Source of the DNA: an uncultured bacterium
GTDB lineage: Bacteria > Patescibacteriota > Saccharimonadia > Saccharimonadales > Saccharimonadaceae
NCBI GenBank assembly: GCA_903889015.1
Contig: CAISVS010000122.1
Coordinates: forward strand, 1-9,131
Length of the DNA: 9,131 nucleotides
Direction: 5' to 3'
Shown in pieces: positions 1 through 8,025 of this stretch (positions within the stretch are counted from its first letter, which is position 1; each line of letters opens with the position of its first letter). Position numbers and translations under genes: made by a program. A model generated the notes under the pieces. It searched no databases. It was not told where the DNA came from and saw only the letters and a list, made by a program, of their open reading frames with translations.

Positions 1-2470
1 CAACATTAATCTGAATTTCCCCACTCTTAATTGTTACTATTAATACACTACCACGTTCGTAGTTTGATGACAAAATTCCGTCAGCAATTTGATGTTCTAA
101 TTCGTCTTGAATTGTTCGACGAAGCGGTCTAGCACCGAATTTTTCACTGTAACCCTTTTTTATAATAAACTTTTTGGCAGACGGTTTAATCACTAAATGA
201 ATACCTTTTGACACCAACCGTTTTTGCAGTTCATCAATTAAATTATCAAATATTTTACTAATTTGTTTGCGCGTTAATGCTCTAAAAGTAACAATCGAAT
301 CAAACCGATTAATTAATTCGGGGCGCATAATTCGAGCCAGTGCCGCTTCGGCTGCTTGGGCATTATCTTGATGAGTTTGATCGAGCTTTTTTTCGTCACT
401 TTTCGTCGTGGCGTGAAATCCTAAACTTGATTCTTTAACCATAAAATCTGTGCCTAAATTACTGGTCAAGATAATAATTGTGTTACTAAAATTGACTTTA
501 CGGCCCTTTGCATCAGTTAATGTGCCGTCTTCTAAGATTTGTAGTAAAAGATTAAATACGTCTTTATGGGCTTTTTCAATTTCATCAAACAAGACTACAC
601 TATAAGGCTGACGGCGAATTTTGTCAGTCAATTGGCCACCGTCATCATAGCCAACATACCCAGCTGGCGCGCCGACTAGACGACTGGCGGTGTGCTTTTC
701 GCCAAATTCACTCATGTCGATTTTTATTAACGCATTATCGCTACCAAAGACTTCGCGCGCCAAAACTTTAGCTAGTTCAGTTTTACCAACGCCAGTCGGA
801 CCCATGAATACAAATGAACCAATTGGACGATGGTTGTCAGCCACACCGCTGCGGCTGCGTCTGATGGCCCGCGATACCTTTGTGACCGCCTCTTGCTGAC
901 CAATGATATATTTCGATAAGTGTTTTTCAAGATTTCGCAATAATTTTGCTTCGGATTTTTGTAATCGTTTAACTGGTATACTGGTCATTGAAGCCACGGC
1001 CTGCGCAATGTCATCGCCAGTCAAAACAACTGGCGTTTTTTTATCAAACTCATCCCGCATTTCATTAATTTTGGCAGTAATCTGACTAATCCGTGTTTTA
1101 TATAGCGCCGCTCGTTCGTAATCTTCGCCCAAAACCGATTCTTCCATTTTTTCATTCAAATTATTTAATTGCTTAGCAAAATCACGCAATCGACTGGGTT
1201 TTTGACCAGATTTAACTCGAACCAGCGCTGACGCTTCATCAATCACATCAATTGCCTTATCGGGCATAAAACGTTCACTGATATAACGGTCGGCCATATA
1301 AACGGCATCTTCAATCAACTCGTCAGTCATACTTACGCCGTGATGTTTTTCATATTTTGTCCGCAAACCCTTCAGTATTGCCGTCGTGTCTTTCAAACTA
1401 GGTTCGGGCACAATAATCGTTTGCAAACGACGCTCCAAAGCACTATCCTTTTCGATATACTTTCGATATTCTTCAGATGTCGTAGCACCAATTAAGCGAA
1501 TTTCGCCTCGCGCCAAAGCAGGTTTTAAAATATTAGCCGCATCAATCGAACCTTCGGCCGAACCAGCGCCAACTAGCAAATGTATTTCATCAATAAATAG
1601 AATAATATTTTTTTGTTGCTGTAATTCGTTGATAACTTTTTTCAAACGCTCTTCAAATTCACCACGATATTTAGTACCAGCAATCATGCCAGCAAGGTCA
1701 AGTTGAATTAAGTGTTTATCCAACAAATGTTCAGGTACTTCTTCGTTAGCAATGCGCTGAGCCAGACCTTCAACAATCGCTGTTTTACCGACACCAGGTT
1801 CACCGATTAATACTGGATTATTTTTGGTTCGACGACTTAAAATTGTAATCGCCCGCTCTTCCTGAGCATCTCGACCAATAACAGGATCTAATTTTCCAGC
1901 TTTGGCAAGTGCCGTTAAATCAATCCCAAATGATACCAGACCTTTTTTTGTTTTTTGATTAGCTCGATTTTCGGAAAAGATTGGTTCAGTCACATGGCTG
2001 TCAACAAACTTGCTATGTTGGCGATCTAAGTACTCTTCCAGTTGAATTGTCAGCTCGGTCAAGTCAATATTCATATCGCGGAGCAAGACTGCAGCACGAG
2101 CATTACGTTGCGACAAAATACTATATAAAATATGTTCGGTGCCTAAAAAATCTTGATGAAATTCTTGCGCAATATCCCAACTCATTTTCAATGTCAATTT
2201 CGCAGTTTCACTTAGACCCTTAGCCTCGGGGCTAACAATAACTTTAAGTGGCGCCAGATTAAGCGCAACCCTTGCTCGTTCCAACGTTACACCAGAATCA
2301 GCCAATATTTTAGCGCCAACCGAAGACATCTGGGCGAGTATGCCCAGTAATAAATGCTCTGTCCCAACATATTGACTACCGTACCCTTGCGCAATCATAT
2401 TTGCGTGATGCAGGCTAGTCCGCGCGTTGTCAGTCAGATGCGAAACAAATTCTGCAAAATCATCAGCCAT
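1..2470 (-). CDS. clpC: ATP-dependent Clp protease ATPase subunit ClpC (partial, C-terminus cut by window edge)
   Basis: This is a Hsp100 AAA+ unfoldase that feeds substrates into the ClpP peptidase in the cytoplasm. The frame is open from the ATG at 2470 to position 1, giving 823 residues; ClpC proteins usually run about 810-850, so only a short tail should be missing. Visible in order: an N-terminal double Clp repeat (about residues 1-150, with two GTEH motifs), Walker A GEPGVGKT (223-230) and Walker B with D294/E295 in the first ATPase domain, a short UVR-like middle segment (about 436-462), then Walker A GPTGVGKT (557-564) and Walker B FDEIEKAH (D629/E630) in the second. The short UVR-type middle region, not a long ClpB coiled coil, identifies ClpC. 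An LGF tripeptide at 683-685 matches the loop that docks on ClpP; no clpP is in the window. The start has no Shine-Dalgarno but a TATAAT 8 nt upstream, suggesting a leaderless mRNA. Confidence 0.96.
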   Translation of the reverse strand, partial: MADDFAEFVSHLTDNARTSLHHANMIAQGYGSQYVGTEHLLLGILAQMSSVGAKILADSGVTLERARVALNLAPLKVIVSPEAKGLSETAKLTLKMSWDIAQEFHQDFLGTEHILYSILSQRNARAAVLLRDMNIDLTELTIQLEEYLDRQHSKFVDSHVTEPIFSENRANQKTKKGLVSFGIDLTALAKAGKLDPVIGRDAQEERAITILSRRTKNNPVLIGEPGVGKTAIVEGLAQRIANEEVPEHLLDKHLIQLDLAGMIAGTKYRGEFEERLKKVINELQQQKNIILFIDEIHLLVGAGSAEGSIDAANILKPALARGEIRLIGATTSEEYRKYIEKDSALERRLQTIIVPEPSLKDTTAILKGLRTKYEKHHGVSMTDELIEDAVYMADRYISERFMPDKAIDVIDEASALVRVKSGQKPSRLRDFAKQLNNLNEKMEESVLGEDYERAALYKTRISQITAKINEMRDEFDKKTPVVLTGDDIAQAVASMTSIPVKRLQKSEAKLLRNLEKHLSKYIIGQQEAVTKVSRAIRRSRSGVADNHRPIGSFVFMGPTGVGKTELAKVLAREVFGSDNALIKIDMSEFGEKHTASRLVGAPAGYVGYDDGGQLTDKIRRQPYSVVLFDEIEKAHKDVFNLLLQILEDGTLTDAKGRKVNFSNTIIILTSNLGTDFMVKESSLGFHATTKSDEKKLDQTHQDNAQAAEAALARIMRPELINRFDSIVTFRALTRKQISKIFDNLIDELQKRLVSKGIHLVIKPSAKKFIIKKGYSEKFGARPLRRTIQDELEHQIADGILSSNYERGSVLIVTIKSGEIQINV

Positions 2471-2478
2471 ACAATACT

Positions 2479-2484
2479 ATTATA
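2479..2484 (-). promoter_or_regulatory. -10 box of clpC, probably giving a leaderless mRNA
   Basis: The minus strand reads TATAAT (6/6 consensus), then 8 nt, then the clpC ATG at 2470. Initiation about 7 nt after the box would fall at or next to the start codon. No good -35 hexamer lies at the usual distance; that position falls inside the octamer repeat cluster. No AGGAGG-like sequence precedes the ATG. Confidence 0.6.
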
Positions 2485-2487
2485 CCT

Positions 2488-2581
2488 TATTGGCTATTGG
2501 AATATAGCTATTGGAATATAGCAAAATACAAAATATAGCTATTGGTAATTAGCCAATAGCCACATTCCAATAGCCAATAGC
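2488..2581. repeat. Cluster of direct and inverted GCTATTGG octamers between nusA and clpC
   Basis: The octamer GCTATTGG occurs three times on the plus strand (2493-2500, 2507-2514, 2538-2545) and three times inverted as CCAATAGC (2553-2560, 2567-2574, 2574-2581). The first two direct copies form an exact 14-bp tandem repeat, GCTATTGGAATATA, at 2493-2506 and 2507-2520. A perfect 16-bp inverted repeat pairs 2488-2503 with 2564-2579, and a nested 8-bp hairpin pairs 2538-2545 with 2553-2560. The cluster fills almost the whole gap between the nusA stop and the clpC -10 box. It could be an operator array, a folded mRNA 3' end or a small palindromic repeat element; the sequence alone does not decide. 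Confidence 0.9.
2522..2560 (-). terminator. Possible intrinsic terminator after nusA
   Basis: On the minus strand an 8-bp stem (GCTATTGG/CCAATAGC, 7-nt loop) ends at 2538 and is followed by a T-rich stretch, TATATTTTGTATTTT. The T-tract is interrupted and the stem is AT-rich, so it would be a weak terminator. The same bases belong to the octamer cluster and may serve another purpose. Confidence 0.35.
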
Positions 2582-2587
2582 TATTTT

Positions 2588-3709
2588 CTACTCAGCTGAT
2601 TTTTCGAGGGCATCTAGCAAGCTGTCTTCGATGTTTTTACGAAGCGCTGGGGCGACTGGTTTAGCAACAATAACTTGATTAATATCAATCTCGTAGCCAG
2701 TTAAGCGGCTAGCCAAACGAACGTTTTGTCCAGCACGACCGATAGCGATTGATTGTTGGTCTTCGTTTACAAATACTGTTACGCGTTTGCCATTTTCATC
2801 AATGTCAACCTTGGCGACTTCGGCTGGGCTGAGGGCGTTTTTGATAAATTGTTCATGATTTTCATCAAAAGCAATAATATCAATTTTTTCTTGGCTACCA
2901 ATTTCATTCATGACGGCTTGAACGCGAGTTCCGTGACCACCGACAAATGTTCCAACTGGATCAATGCCAGGTACGGTACTGGCAACAGCGATTTTAGTAC
3001 GGCGACCAGCTTCGCGAGCAATTGCTTTGATTTCGACAGCACCAGTTTCAAGTTCAGGAACTTCTTGGCGGAATAAGTAAGCGACGAATTCTTCATTACC
3101 GCGACTTAGAATCAATTGTGAACCGCGATTATCGCGTTCGATATCTTTGATATAAACTTTAATGCGGTTTCCGACGGTGTAATATTCACCTTGAATTTGT
3201 TCACTTTGAGGAATAATACCAGATGCTTTGCCAAGTTCAACTCGGATGACACGTGGTTCGACACGTTGAACAGTTCCGTTGACAACGGTGCCAATCTTGT
3301 CTTCGTATTCACCCAATACAACTTCACGTTCAGCTTCACGCAAACGTTGCAAAACAACTTGTTTAGCAGTCTGAGCAGCAACACGACCGAATGATGTAAC
3401 GTCATGGCTTTCTTCGATAATATCACTAATGACGGCGTCTTTTTTGACTTTTTTAGCGTCTTTTAGGCTGATTTCGACAGCGTCTGACCCAACTTCTTCA
3501 ACAACTTCACGAGCCACGAATACTTTGGCAGTACCATCGTTAATATTTAACTCGCTGCGAACTTCTTGATCACGTTCGCCATTGTCACGGCGCCATGCAG
3601 CCGCAATTGCCTGCTCGATAACAGACATAACTGTCTCTTCGGGCAAGTTCTTTTCCTCGGCAATAGTATGTACCGCTAGGACTAATTGTTTGATATTGAT
3701 TTCTTCCAT
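2588..3709 (-). CDS. nusA: Transcription termination/antitermination factor NusA (short form)
   Basis: NusA binds RNA polymerase and nascent RNA and modulates pausing, intrinsic termination and antitermination. The 373 residues show the RNAP-binding N-terminal domain (about 1-130, starting MEEINIKQLV), an S1 domain (about 135-202, with IGTVVNGTVQRVE), KH1 (about 235-285, GIDPVGTFVGGHGTRVQAV) and KH2 (about 300-345, IAIGRAGQNVRLASRLTGYE). The protein ends about 28 residues after KH2, so it lacks the C-terminal acidic repeats found in the roughly 495-residue E. coli protein; this resembles the short NusA of Gram-positives and many small-genome bacteria. The start at 3709 is supported by AGGAG 6 nt upstream, the only clear Shine-Dalgarno in the window. 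Its usual neighbours rimP, ylxR and infB are absent: clpC lies downstream and a nuclease gene upstream. Confidence 0.97.
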   Translation of the reverse strand: MEEINIKQLVLAVHTIAEEKNLPEETVMSVIEQAIAAAWRRDNGERDQEVRSELNINDGTAKVFVAREVVEEVGSDAVEISLKDAKKVKKDAVISDIIEESHDVTSFGRVAAQTAKQVVLQRLREAEREVVLGEYEDKIGTVVNGTVQRVEPRVIRVELGKASGIIPQSEQIQGEYYTVGNRIKVYIKDIERDNRGSQLILSRGNEEFVAYLFRQEVPELETGAVEIKAIAREAGRRTKIAVASTVPGIDPVGTFVGGHGTRVQAVMNEIGSQEKIDIIAFDENHEQFIKNALSPAEVAKVDIDENGKRVTVFVNEDQQSIAIGRAGQNVRLASRLTGYEIDINQVIVAKPVAPALRKNIEDSLLDALEKSAE

Positions 3710-3738
3710 AATTTTCTCCTTATTTTCGATTTCGTATT

Positions 3739-3758
3739 AAAAAAGCCGACCTGCCGGC
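3739..3758 (-). terminator. Hairpin plus U6 tract in the nusA leader (terminator or attenuator)
   Basis: On the minus strand GCCGG-CAGG-UCGGC can fold into a 5-bp GC-rich stem (one G-U pair) with a 4-nt loop, followed directly by six T. This has the form of an intrinsic terminator. It lies downstream of the HNH nuclease stop (3798), so it could end that transcript, but also downstream of the nusA promoter, so nusA transcripts must pass through it. A 7-bp inverted repeat, ATTTCGT (3729-3735) and ACGAAAT (3761-3767), brackets the structure. Confidence 0.6.
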
Positions 3759-3783
3759 CGACGAAATGCAATGTACTAATCTC

Positions 3784-3812
3784 ATTATACTCCAAATTCA
3801 CGGACTTGGCAA
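3784..3812 (-). promoter_or_regulatory. Strong sigma-70-type promoter of nusA
   Basis: On the minus strand, TTGCCA (3812-3807; 5/6 match to TTGACA) is followed by a 17-nt spacer and TATAAT (3789-3784; 6/6). The -35 box lies inside the 3' end of the upstream HNH nuclease gene. Predicted initiation near 3777 gives a leader of about 67 nt before the nusA ATG at 3709. This is the best two-box promoter I see in the window. Confidence 0.75.
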
Positions 3813-4493
3813 TAATTGGTTAGGACATTTAGTCAAAATTAGGGCGATTGCATCGTGTTCAGCACTGGTCATCCACAGTTTATATTTTTGCTTGACAGCA
3901 ATCTGTCTGGCAACGTATTCACAGCGAAAAGATTTATTCGACGGCAACCAAGTTGCGGCGTCGCCATCGCTTTTTTCTAAATTCGCTGCTCCGTCAACCG
4001 CTAACAATTCCAGTGGGTCGTTTGCCAACACAATTCGTTGCGCCTGCGTCCATTGCTGCGCACCTTTTTGCCATGCATCAGATAATGCAACGACGTGGTC
4101 GATCTGAACCACACTACTGGTACTACTTCCCCTCTTAAACTCAATCGTTTTGCCAGTATATGGATCATTTAACGTCCCGCTGGTGACATTGCAGCTTTCA
4201 TCAACCACGGCATCAATCAAATCACGATGTAAAATAATATTGCGTGTGTCACAACCATTTTTTACCAACCAATCAGCGCCAAACTGCTGGCGAGTGTAAT
4301 CAGTTTTTGGCGTCCGACCTTTAATTTCTAATTTATTCAGTGCATCGACTGCCAGATTAAAATTTGTCACAATGACTTTTTTAGTAACAGCCGATTTTAC
4401 TTGACCAGATGTACTGGAATTAATAATAAACGTCATCAATATCAATGATACAAAAACCATAATTGTTCGTCTGGTACGAAACGTAAGCGTCAT
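3798..4493 (-). CDS. Secreted HNH endonuclease, DUF1524/GmrSD C-terminal-like family
   Basis: A predicted exported nuclease of the HNH family often annotated DUF1524. I start it at the ATG at 4493 (231 residues), not at the upstream ATG at 4565, because this start puts a classical export signal at the N-terminus: basic TFRTRR, then hydrophobic IMVFVSLILMTFII (about 11-25), then small polar residues. A -10-like CATAAT lies 6 nt before it, and the longer form would run into the divergent gene. Family motifs are clear: QFGADWL, NGCDTRNIIL.RD, DPYTGK, the catalytic IDHVVAL.DAW (D132, H133), ANDPLELLAVDG, N.EK.D, AATWLPSN and RCEYV. Four cysteines in the mature part (C81, C101, C191, C223) could form two disulfides, fitting an extracellular protein. 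It may be lipid-free and released, or anchored by an uncleaved signal. A DNA-scavenging role is inference. It ends in TGA. Confidence 0.88.
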   Translation of the reverse strand: MTLTFRTRRTIMVFVSLILMTFIINSSTSGQVKSAVTKKVIVTNFNLAVDALNKLEIKGRTPKTDYTRQQFGADWLVKNGCDTRNIILHRDLIDAVVDESCNVTSGTLNDPYTGKTIEFKRGSSTSSVVQIDHVVALSDAWQKGAQQWTQAQRIVLANDPLELLAVDGAANLEKSDGDAATWLPSNKSFRCEYVARQIAVKQKYKLWMTSAEHDAIALILTKCPNQLLPSP

Positions 4494-4499
4494 AAGACT

Positions 4500-4505
4500 A
4501 TTATG
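4500..4505 (-). promoter_or_regulatory. -10 box of the HNH nuclease gene, probably leaderless
   Basis: The minus strand reads CATAAT (5/6), then AGTCTT, then the ATG at 4493. The 6-nt gap puts the expected transcription start at the start codon. There is no Shine-Dalgarno. It shares a 42-bp gap with the divergent aminopeptidase promoter. Confidence 0.5.
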
Positions 4506-4514
4506 CACCAGATA

Positions 4515-4528
4515 TATAATGCTACAAT
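4515..4528 (+). promoter_or_regulatory. -10 region of the M1 aminopeptidase gene, probably leaderless
   Basis: TACAAT at 4523-4528 is followed by 7 nt and then the ATG at 4536. A perfect TATAAT lies a little further upstream at 4515-4520 and would give a leader of about 8 nt. Neither has a clear -35 box, and no Shine-Dalgarno is present. Either way the mRNA would have almost no 5' leader. Confidence 0.5.
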
Positions 4529-4535
4529 AGTCAGT

Positions 4536-7061
4536 ATGCAAACTGTTATTCAACTTATATCTCAATTCGTGCCCGAAAATTATAAATTATCATTAAAACT
4601 TAATCGAATCGGCCGAACTTTCGATGGCACCGTTGTCATCAAAGGCAACTCTGTCACTGATGCCGGTACAATTACGCTACACAGCAAAGGATTAAATATC
4701 GAATCTGTAACTGTTGATGATAAAAATGCTGAATTTTCATTTGCTGACAATGACGCACTGATAATTACACAATCGGATATCAATACCGGCGAACATACTA
4801 TATCGATTAAATTTAATGGCAAAATCACCGACGCCATGCATGGACTTTATCCTTGTTATTTTGAGCATGCTGGCGTTAAAAAAGAATTACTAGCAACTCA
4901 ATTTGAAAGCCACCATGCTCGTGAAGTCTTTCCTTGTGTTGACGAACCAGCCGCCAAGGCAACTTTTGACGTCACACTAACGACCGAATCGGACATTATC
5001 GTACTAGGCAATATGCCAGTGAAGTCACAAACAAATGAAGGTAGCCAATTAATTACAACTTTTGAAACTACGCCTATCATGAGCAGCTATTTGTTGGCCT
5101 GGGTTGTCGGTGAACTTCACAAAAAAACTGCTAAAACAAAAAATGGTATCGAAGTTAATGTTTGGGCAACGCCAGCTCAGTCCAGCGACAGTCTTGATTT
5201 TGCATTAGATATCGCAACACGTTCTATCGATTTTTACGAAGAATATTTTGATACACCATACCCATTGCCAAAATCCGACCAAGTCGCCTTACCTGACTTT
5301 GAATCAGGCGCTATGGAAAACTGGGGTCTTGTAACTTATCGCGAAGCAGCCCTATTGGCCGACCCAAAAACAATTTCAATCAGCAGCAAACATTACATTG
5401 CAACCGTTATTGCTCATGAGTTAAGTCATCAGTGGTTTGGCAACTTAGTAACAATGAAGTGGTGGAATGATTTGTGGTTAAATGAAAGTTTTGCATCTTT
5501 GGTTGAGTATATTGCCGTTGATGCATTAGAGCCAAGTTGGAATGCCTGGGAAGACTTTGCTAGTTTTGAGAGTATGGCCGCCCTGCGCCGCGACAGTGTT
5601 GCTGGCGTTCAATCAGTCCAAACCGACGTCAATCATCCAGACGAAATCGGTACATTATTTGACGGTGCAATTGTTTACGCCAAAGGCGCCAGATTACTAC
5701 AAATGTTGCAACATTACATCGGCGAGGATGCTTTTAGGTCAGGTCTTACCGAATATTTTAAAACCTATGCTTATAAAAACACCGAGGCTAATGATTTGTG
5801 GAATTCATTATCAAATGCCAGCGGTAAAGATATTGCGTCTTTTATGAACCGTTGGATATCTCAACCCGGATATCCAGTTTTGCACGTCAGTCGACAAAAT
5901 AATCAAATATTGCTGTCCCAAGAACGCTTAACCAATGATCGTAGCGTTGTCTCTGATTCGTTATGGCCAATTCCACTATATTCCAACGATTCTGATTTAC
6001 CTGATTTATTTGACACTAAATCAATTCAAATTGACAGCCTTAACTCAGATATTTTAAGATTTAATGTTAACAATTATGCTCACTTTATTACTCATTATTC
6101 AAATGAATTACTGCAACAAATTATCACTGAAGTTGCGGCTGGAAAAATATCAACTATCGATCGACTACAAATATTAAACGAACATGTGTTATTAGCCAAC
6201 GCTGGAATTATTTCGAGTGCTGAGCTGATTTCGTTAATTGCTGCCTATAAAGACGAAACTACTGAAGCAGTCTGGAACATTATCAGCATGGCAATCGGTG
6301 AAATAAAAAAGTTTGTCGAAACCGATAAAGCCGCTGAAGAAAAACTTCATCAACTAGCAGGATCGCTATCATTAGCCCAATACGAACGCCTAGGCTGGAC
6401 AATGAAACCGGGTGAATCCGAATCTGACAGCAAACTACGCAGTACAATAATCGGTTTGGCACTTTACAGCGAAAACAACGACGCTATCAATCAGGCAATC
6501 GAAATTTATAACTCAACAGACCTAAACAACCTTGACCCTGAACTTCGAGGTCAAATTATTGCGGTAGCCGTACGCCAAATCAAAGACCGCGATATTGTTA
6601 GTCCATTGATTGAAACCCTAAAAACAACCGATTCACCCGAAATTGAACATGATATTTGCGCTGGAGTTACGGCGACCAAAGATGAAAATATCGTTACTAG
6701 ACTACTGAATAACCTAAAAGATTCATCGATAATACGCCATCAAGACACTTTCAGATGGATGATTTACTTGGTTCGCAACAAATACGGACGGACATTAACT
6801 TGGCAATGGATTCGCGACAACTGGGACTGGATTAAATCAACATTTGGTGGCGACAAAAGTTATAGCGATTACCCTCGCTATACTGCCACGGCATTATCAA
6901 CTAACGCTCAACTTGACGAATACCGTGAATTCTTTATGCCGCTGCACGGCGACCCATCATTAACACGCACCATTGATATGGGAATTAATGAAATTACCAA
7001 CCGCGTTAATATTATCGAGCGCGACGGTGAAGCAGTTCGTGCTGCCCTATTAAACCTCTAA
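4536..7061 (+). CDS. M1 family zinc aminopeptidase (PepN/ERAP-like)
   Basis: A cytoplasmic metallo-aminopeptidase that removes N-terminal residues from peptides, acting downstream of proteases such as Clp. I place the start at ATG 4536 (841 residues, MQTVIQLISQF...) and not at 4503, because the promoter-like -10 boxes lie between the two. Numbered from there: an N-terminal beta domain (about 1-195), the exopeptidase motif GAMEN (258-262) and the gluzincin site HELSH (H294, E295, H298) followed after 18 residues by the third zinc ligand E317 in NES. A catalytic Tyr is seen at 381 in VYAKGA. A C-terminal helical ERAP1_C-like domain occupies about 500-830. No signal peptide or membrane segment is visible. 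Size and motif order fit the eukaryotic PSA/ERAP and bacterial PepN-like branch; the exact subtype and specificity are unknown. The 3' end overlaps the convergent RNase HII gene by 12 bp. Confidence 0.95.
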   Translation: MQTVIQLISQFVPENYKLSLKLNRIGRTFDGTVVIKGNSVTDAGTITLHSKGLNIESVTVDDKNAEFSFADNDALIITQSDINTGEHTISIKFNGKITDAMHGLYPCYFEHAGVKKELLATQFESHHAREVFPCVDEPAAKATFDVTLTTESDIIVLGNMPVKSQTNEGSQLITTFETTPIMSSYLLAWVVGELHKKTAKTKNGIEVNVWATPAQSSDSLDFALDIATRSIDFYEEYFDTPYPLPKSDQVALPDFESGAMENWGLVTYREAALLADPKTISISSKHYIATVIAHELSHQWFGNLVTMKWWNDLWLNESFASLVEYIAVDALEPSWNAWEDFASFESMAALRRDSVAGVQSVQTDVNHPDEIGTLFDGAIVYAKGARLLQMLQHYIGEDAFRSGLTEYFKTYAYKNTEANDLWNSLSNASGKDIASFMNRWISQPGYPVLHVSRQNNQILLSQERLTNDRSVVSDSLWPIPLYSNDSDLPDLFDTKSIQIDSLNSDILRFNVNNYAHFITHYSNELLQQIITEVAAGKISTIDRLQILNEHVLLANAGIISSAELISLIAAYKDETTEAVWNIISMAIGEIKKFVETDKAAEEKLHQLAGSLSLAQYERLGWTMKPGESESDSKLRSTIIGLALYSENNDAINQAIEIYNSTDLNNLDPELRGQIIAVAVRQIKDRDIVSPLIETLKTTDSPEIEHDICAGVTATKDENIVTRLLNNLKDSSIIRHQDTFRWMIYLVRNKYGRTLTWQWIRDNWDWIKSTFGGDKSYSDYPRYTATALSTNAQLDEYREFFMPLHGDPSLTRTIDMGINEITNRVNIIERDGEAVRAALLNL

Positions 7062-7997
7062 AAAAGTCTCAACGATTGGTGGCTGGCCAGTTAGTGATAT
7101 CGCCGACAAACGTAAATTTGTATCAGATATTTGATTCGACAATGCATAAAATTCAGCCGCAAACTTCATTTGATTTAGTTTTTTGGGCGTAATTACCGCT
7201 AGTCCTCCACCTTGGTCTGGTTTCTGGCGAAATTTAACTTCAGTAAAATATATTATTTGATTACGCGTCGATACAATATCGATTTCGCAATATTTCGTCT
7301 TCCAATTTCGATCCAATATTTCATGGCCATTTTTACGCAAATATTTCGCTGCCATATCTTCGGCACTGTCACCAATCTGTTTAGTCGTGATTTCGCTTGG
7401 TTCATCTGTTGATTTGTAAGTTTTACTGATACTTGGCGCATATTTTTTGAGTGGCGCAAATGATAATCTATGTAATGGCGTAACGCCTAGTTTATCAATT
7501 GCAGCGATATGCGCCGCCGTTCCATAACCAACGTGATTTTTAAACCCATAACCTGAATATATTTCGTCTTGTTGTTCCATATAATTATCCCGGGCAACTT
7601 TGGCAATAATTGATGCCGCCGAAACGCTAGGAACTAATAAGTCTGCCTTTTTCATAGTAGTAACGTACTTACCTTTGCCAGTTTCAGCCAAAAAATTTAC
7701 AGTACCATCAATAACAATTTCACTGTACGGTACTTTGATTTGTTCAACCGCTATTCTGGTTGCCAGTTTTAAAGCCTGCGATAATCCAATCCGATCGATT
7801 TCATCGGCTGGCACCCAACCTAGTCCAAATCCAGCAGCTTTTTCTCTAATTTCAATATCCAGCACATCTCGGCGCTTTTTTGATAACTTTTTACTATCAG
7901 TCAGCCCATCAATAGTCGCGCCACCCAAAACAACCGCCCCAACCACCAACGGTCCCGCCCAAGGCCCACGCCCAACTTCATCAATACCCAATATCAT
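7050..7997 (-). CDS. rnhB: Ribonuclease HII fused to a YraN/UPF0102 nuclease-like domain
   Basis: A single 315-residue frame holds two domains. Residues 1-190 are RNase HII, which nicks RNA in RNA-DNA hybrids and at single ribonucleotides in DNA: GIDEVGRGPWAGPLVVGAV with D6, E7 and the GRG motif; VIDGTVNF with D97; KKAD with D119; then SAASIIAKVARD (D137), Y158 in HVGYGT and LHRLSF. After a polar linker (about 190-205), residues 206-315 match YraN/UPF0102: GDSAEDMAAKYL, GHEILDRNW, CEID (E238, D240) and FTEVKFR (E253, K255), the D...ExK arrangement of a restriction-like nuclease fold. rnhB and yraN are often separate adjacent genes in bacteria; here they are joined with no stop or frameshift. 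The start at 7997 has an extended -10 6 nt upstream and no Shine-Dalgarno. The biochemical role of YraN is poorly defined. Confidence 0.95.
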   Translation of the reverse strand: MILGIDEVGRGPWAGPLVVGAVVLGGATIDGLTDSKKLSKKRRDVLDIEIREKAAGFGLGWVPADEIDRIGLSQALKLATRIAVEQIKVPYSEIVIDGTVNFLAETGKGKYVTTMKKADLLVPSVSAASIIAKVARDNYMEQQDEIYSGYGFKNHVGYGTAAHIAAIDKLGVTPLHRLSFAPLKKYAPSISKTYKSTDEPSEITTKQIGDSAEDMAAKYLRKNGHEILDRNWKTKYCEIDIVSTRNQIIYFTEVKFRQKPDQGGGLAVITPKKLNQMKFAAEFYALSNQISDTNLRLSAISLTGQPPIVETFLEV

Positions 7998-8003
7998 ATT
8001 TAT

Positions 8004-8012
8004 ATAATACCA
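8004..8012 (-). promoter_or_regulatory. Extended -10 promoter of the RNase HII-YraN gene, probably leaderless
   Basis: The minus strand reads TGG-TATTAT (extended -10, TGn plus a 5/6 hexamer), then 6 nt, then the ATG at 7997. The expected start of transcription is at the start codon. The -35 region falls inside the 26-bp palindrome shared with the divergent Cas2-like gene. Confidence 0.5.
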
Positions 8013-8025
8013 CCCTACAAGTTGA

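Noticed and set aside
690..2223. Several plus-strand open frames of 60-106 codons across clpC
   Set aside because: They lie opposite the clearly conserved ClpC frame and their translations show no recognisable domain.
2753..3426. Plus- and minus-strand open frames overlapping nusA
   Set aside because: They are alternative frames of the conserved NusA sequence with low-complexity translations.
4503..4535. Upstream ATG at 4503 as the aminopeptidase start
   Set aside because: The extra 11 residues would be encoded over the -10 boxes, and the ATG at 4536 is the expected distance from them.
4494..4565. Upstream ATG at 4565 as the HNH nuclease start
   Set aside because: It would overlap the aminopeptidase coding region and bury the export signal behind 24 extra residues; the ATG at 4493 has a -10 box 6 nt upstream.
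7212..8007. Open frames opposite the RNase HII-YraN gene
   Set aside because: Both catalytic domains on the minus strand are intact, so these are shadows.
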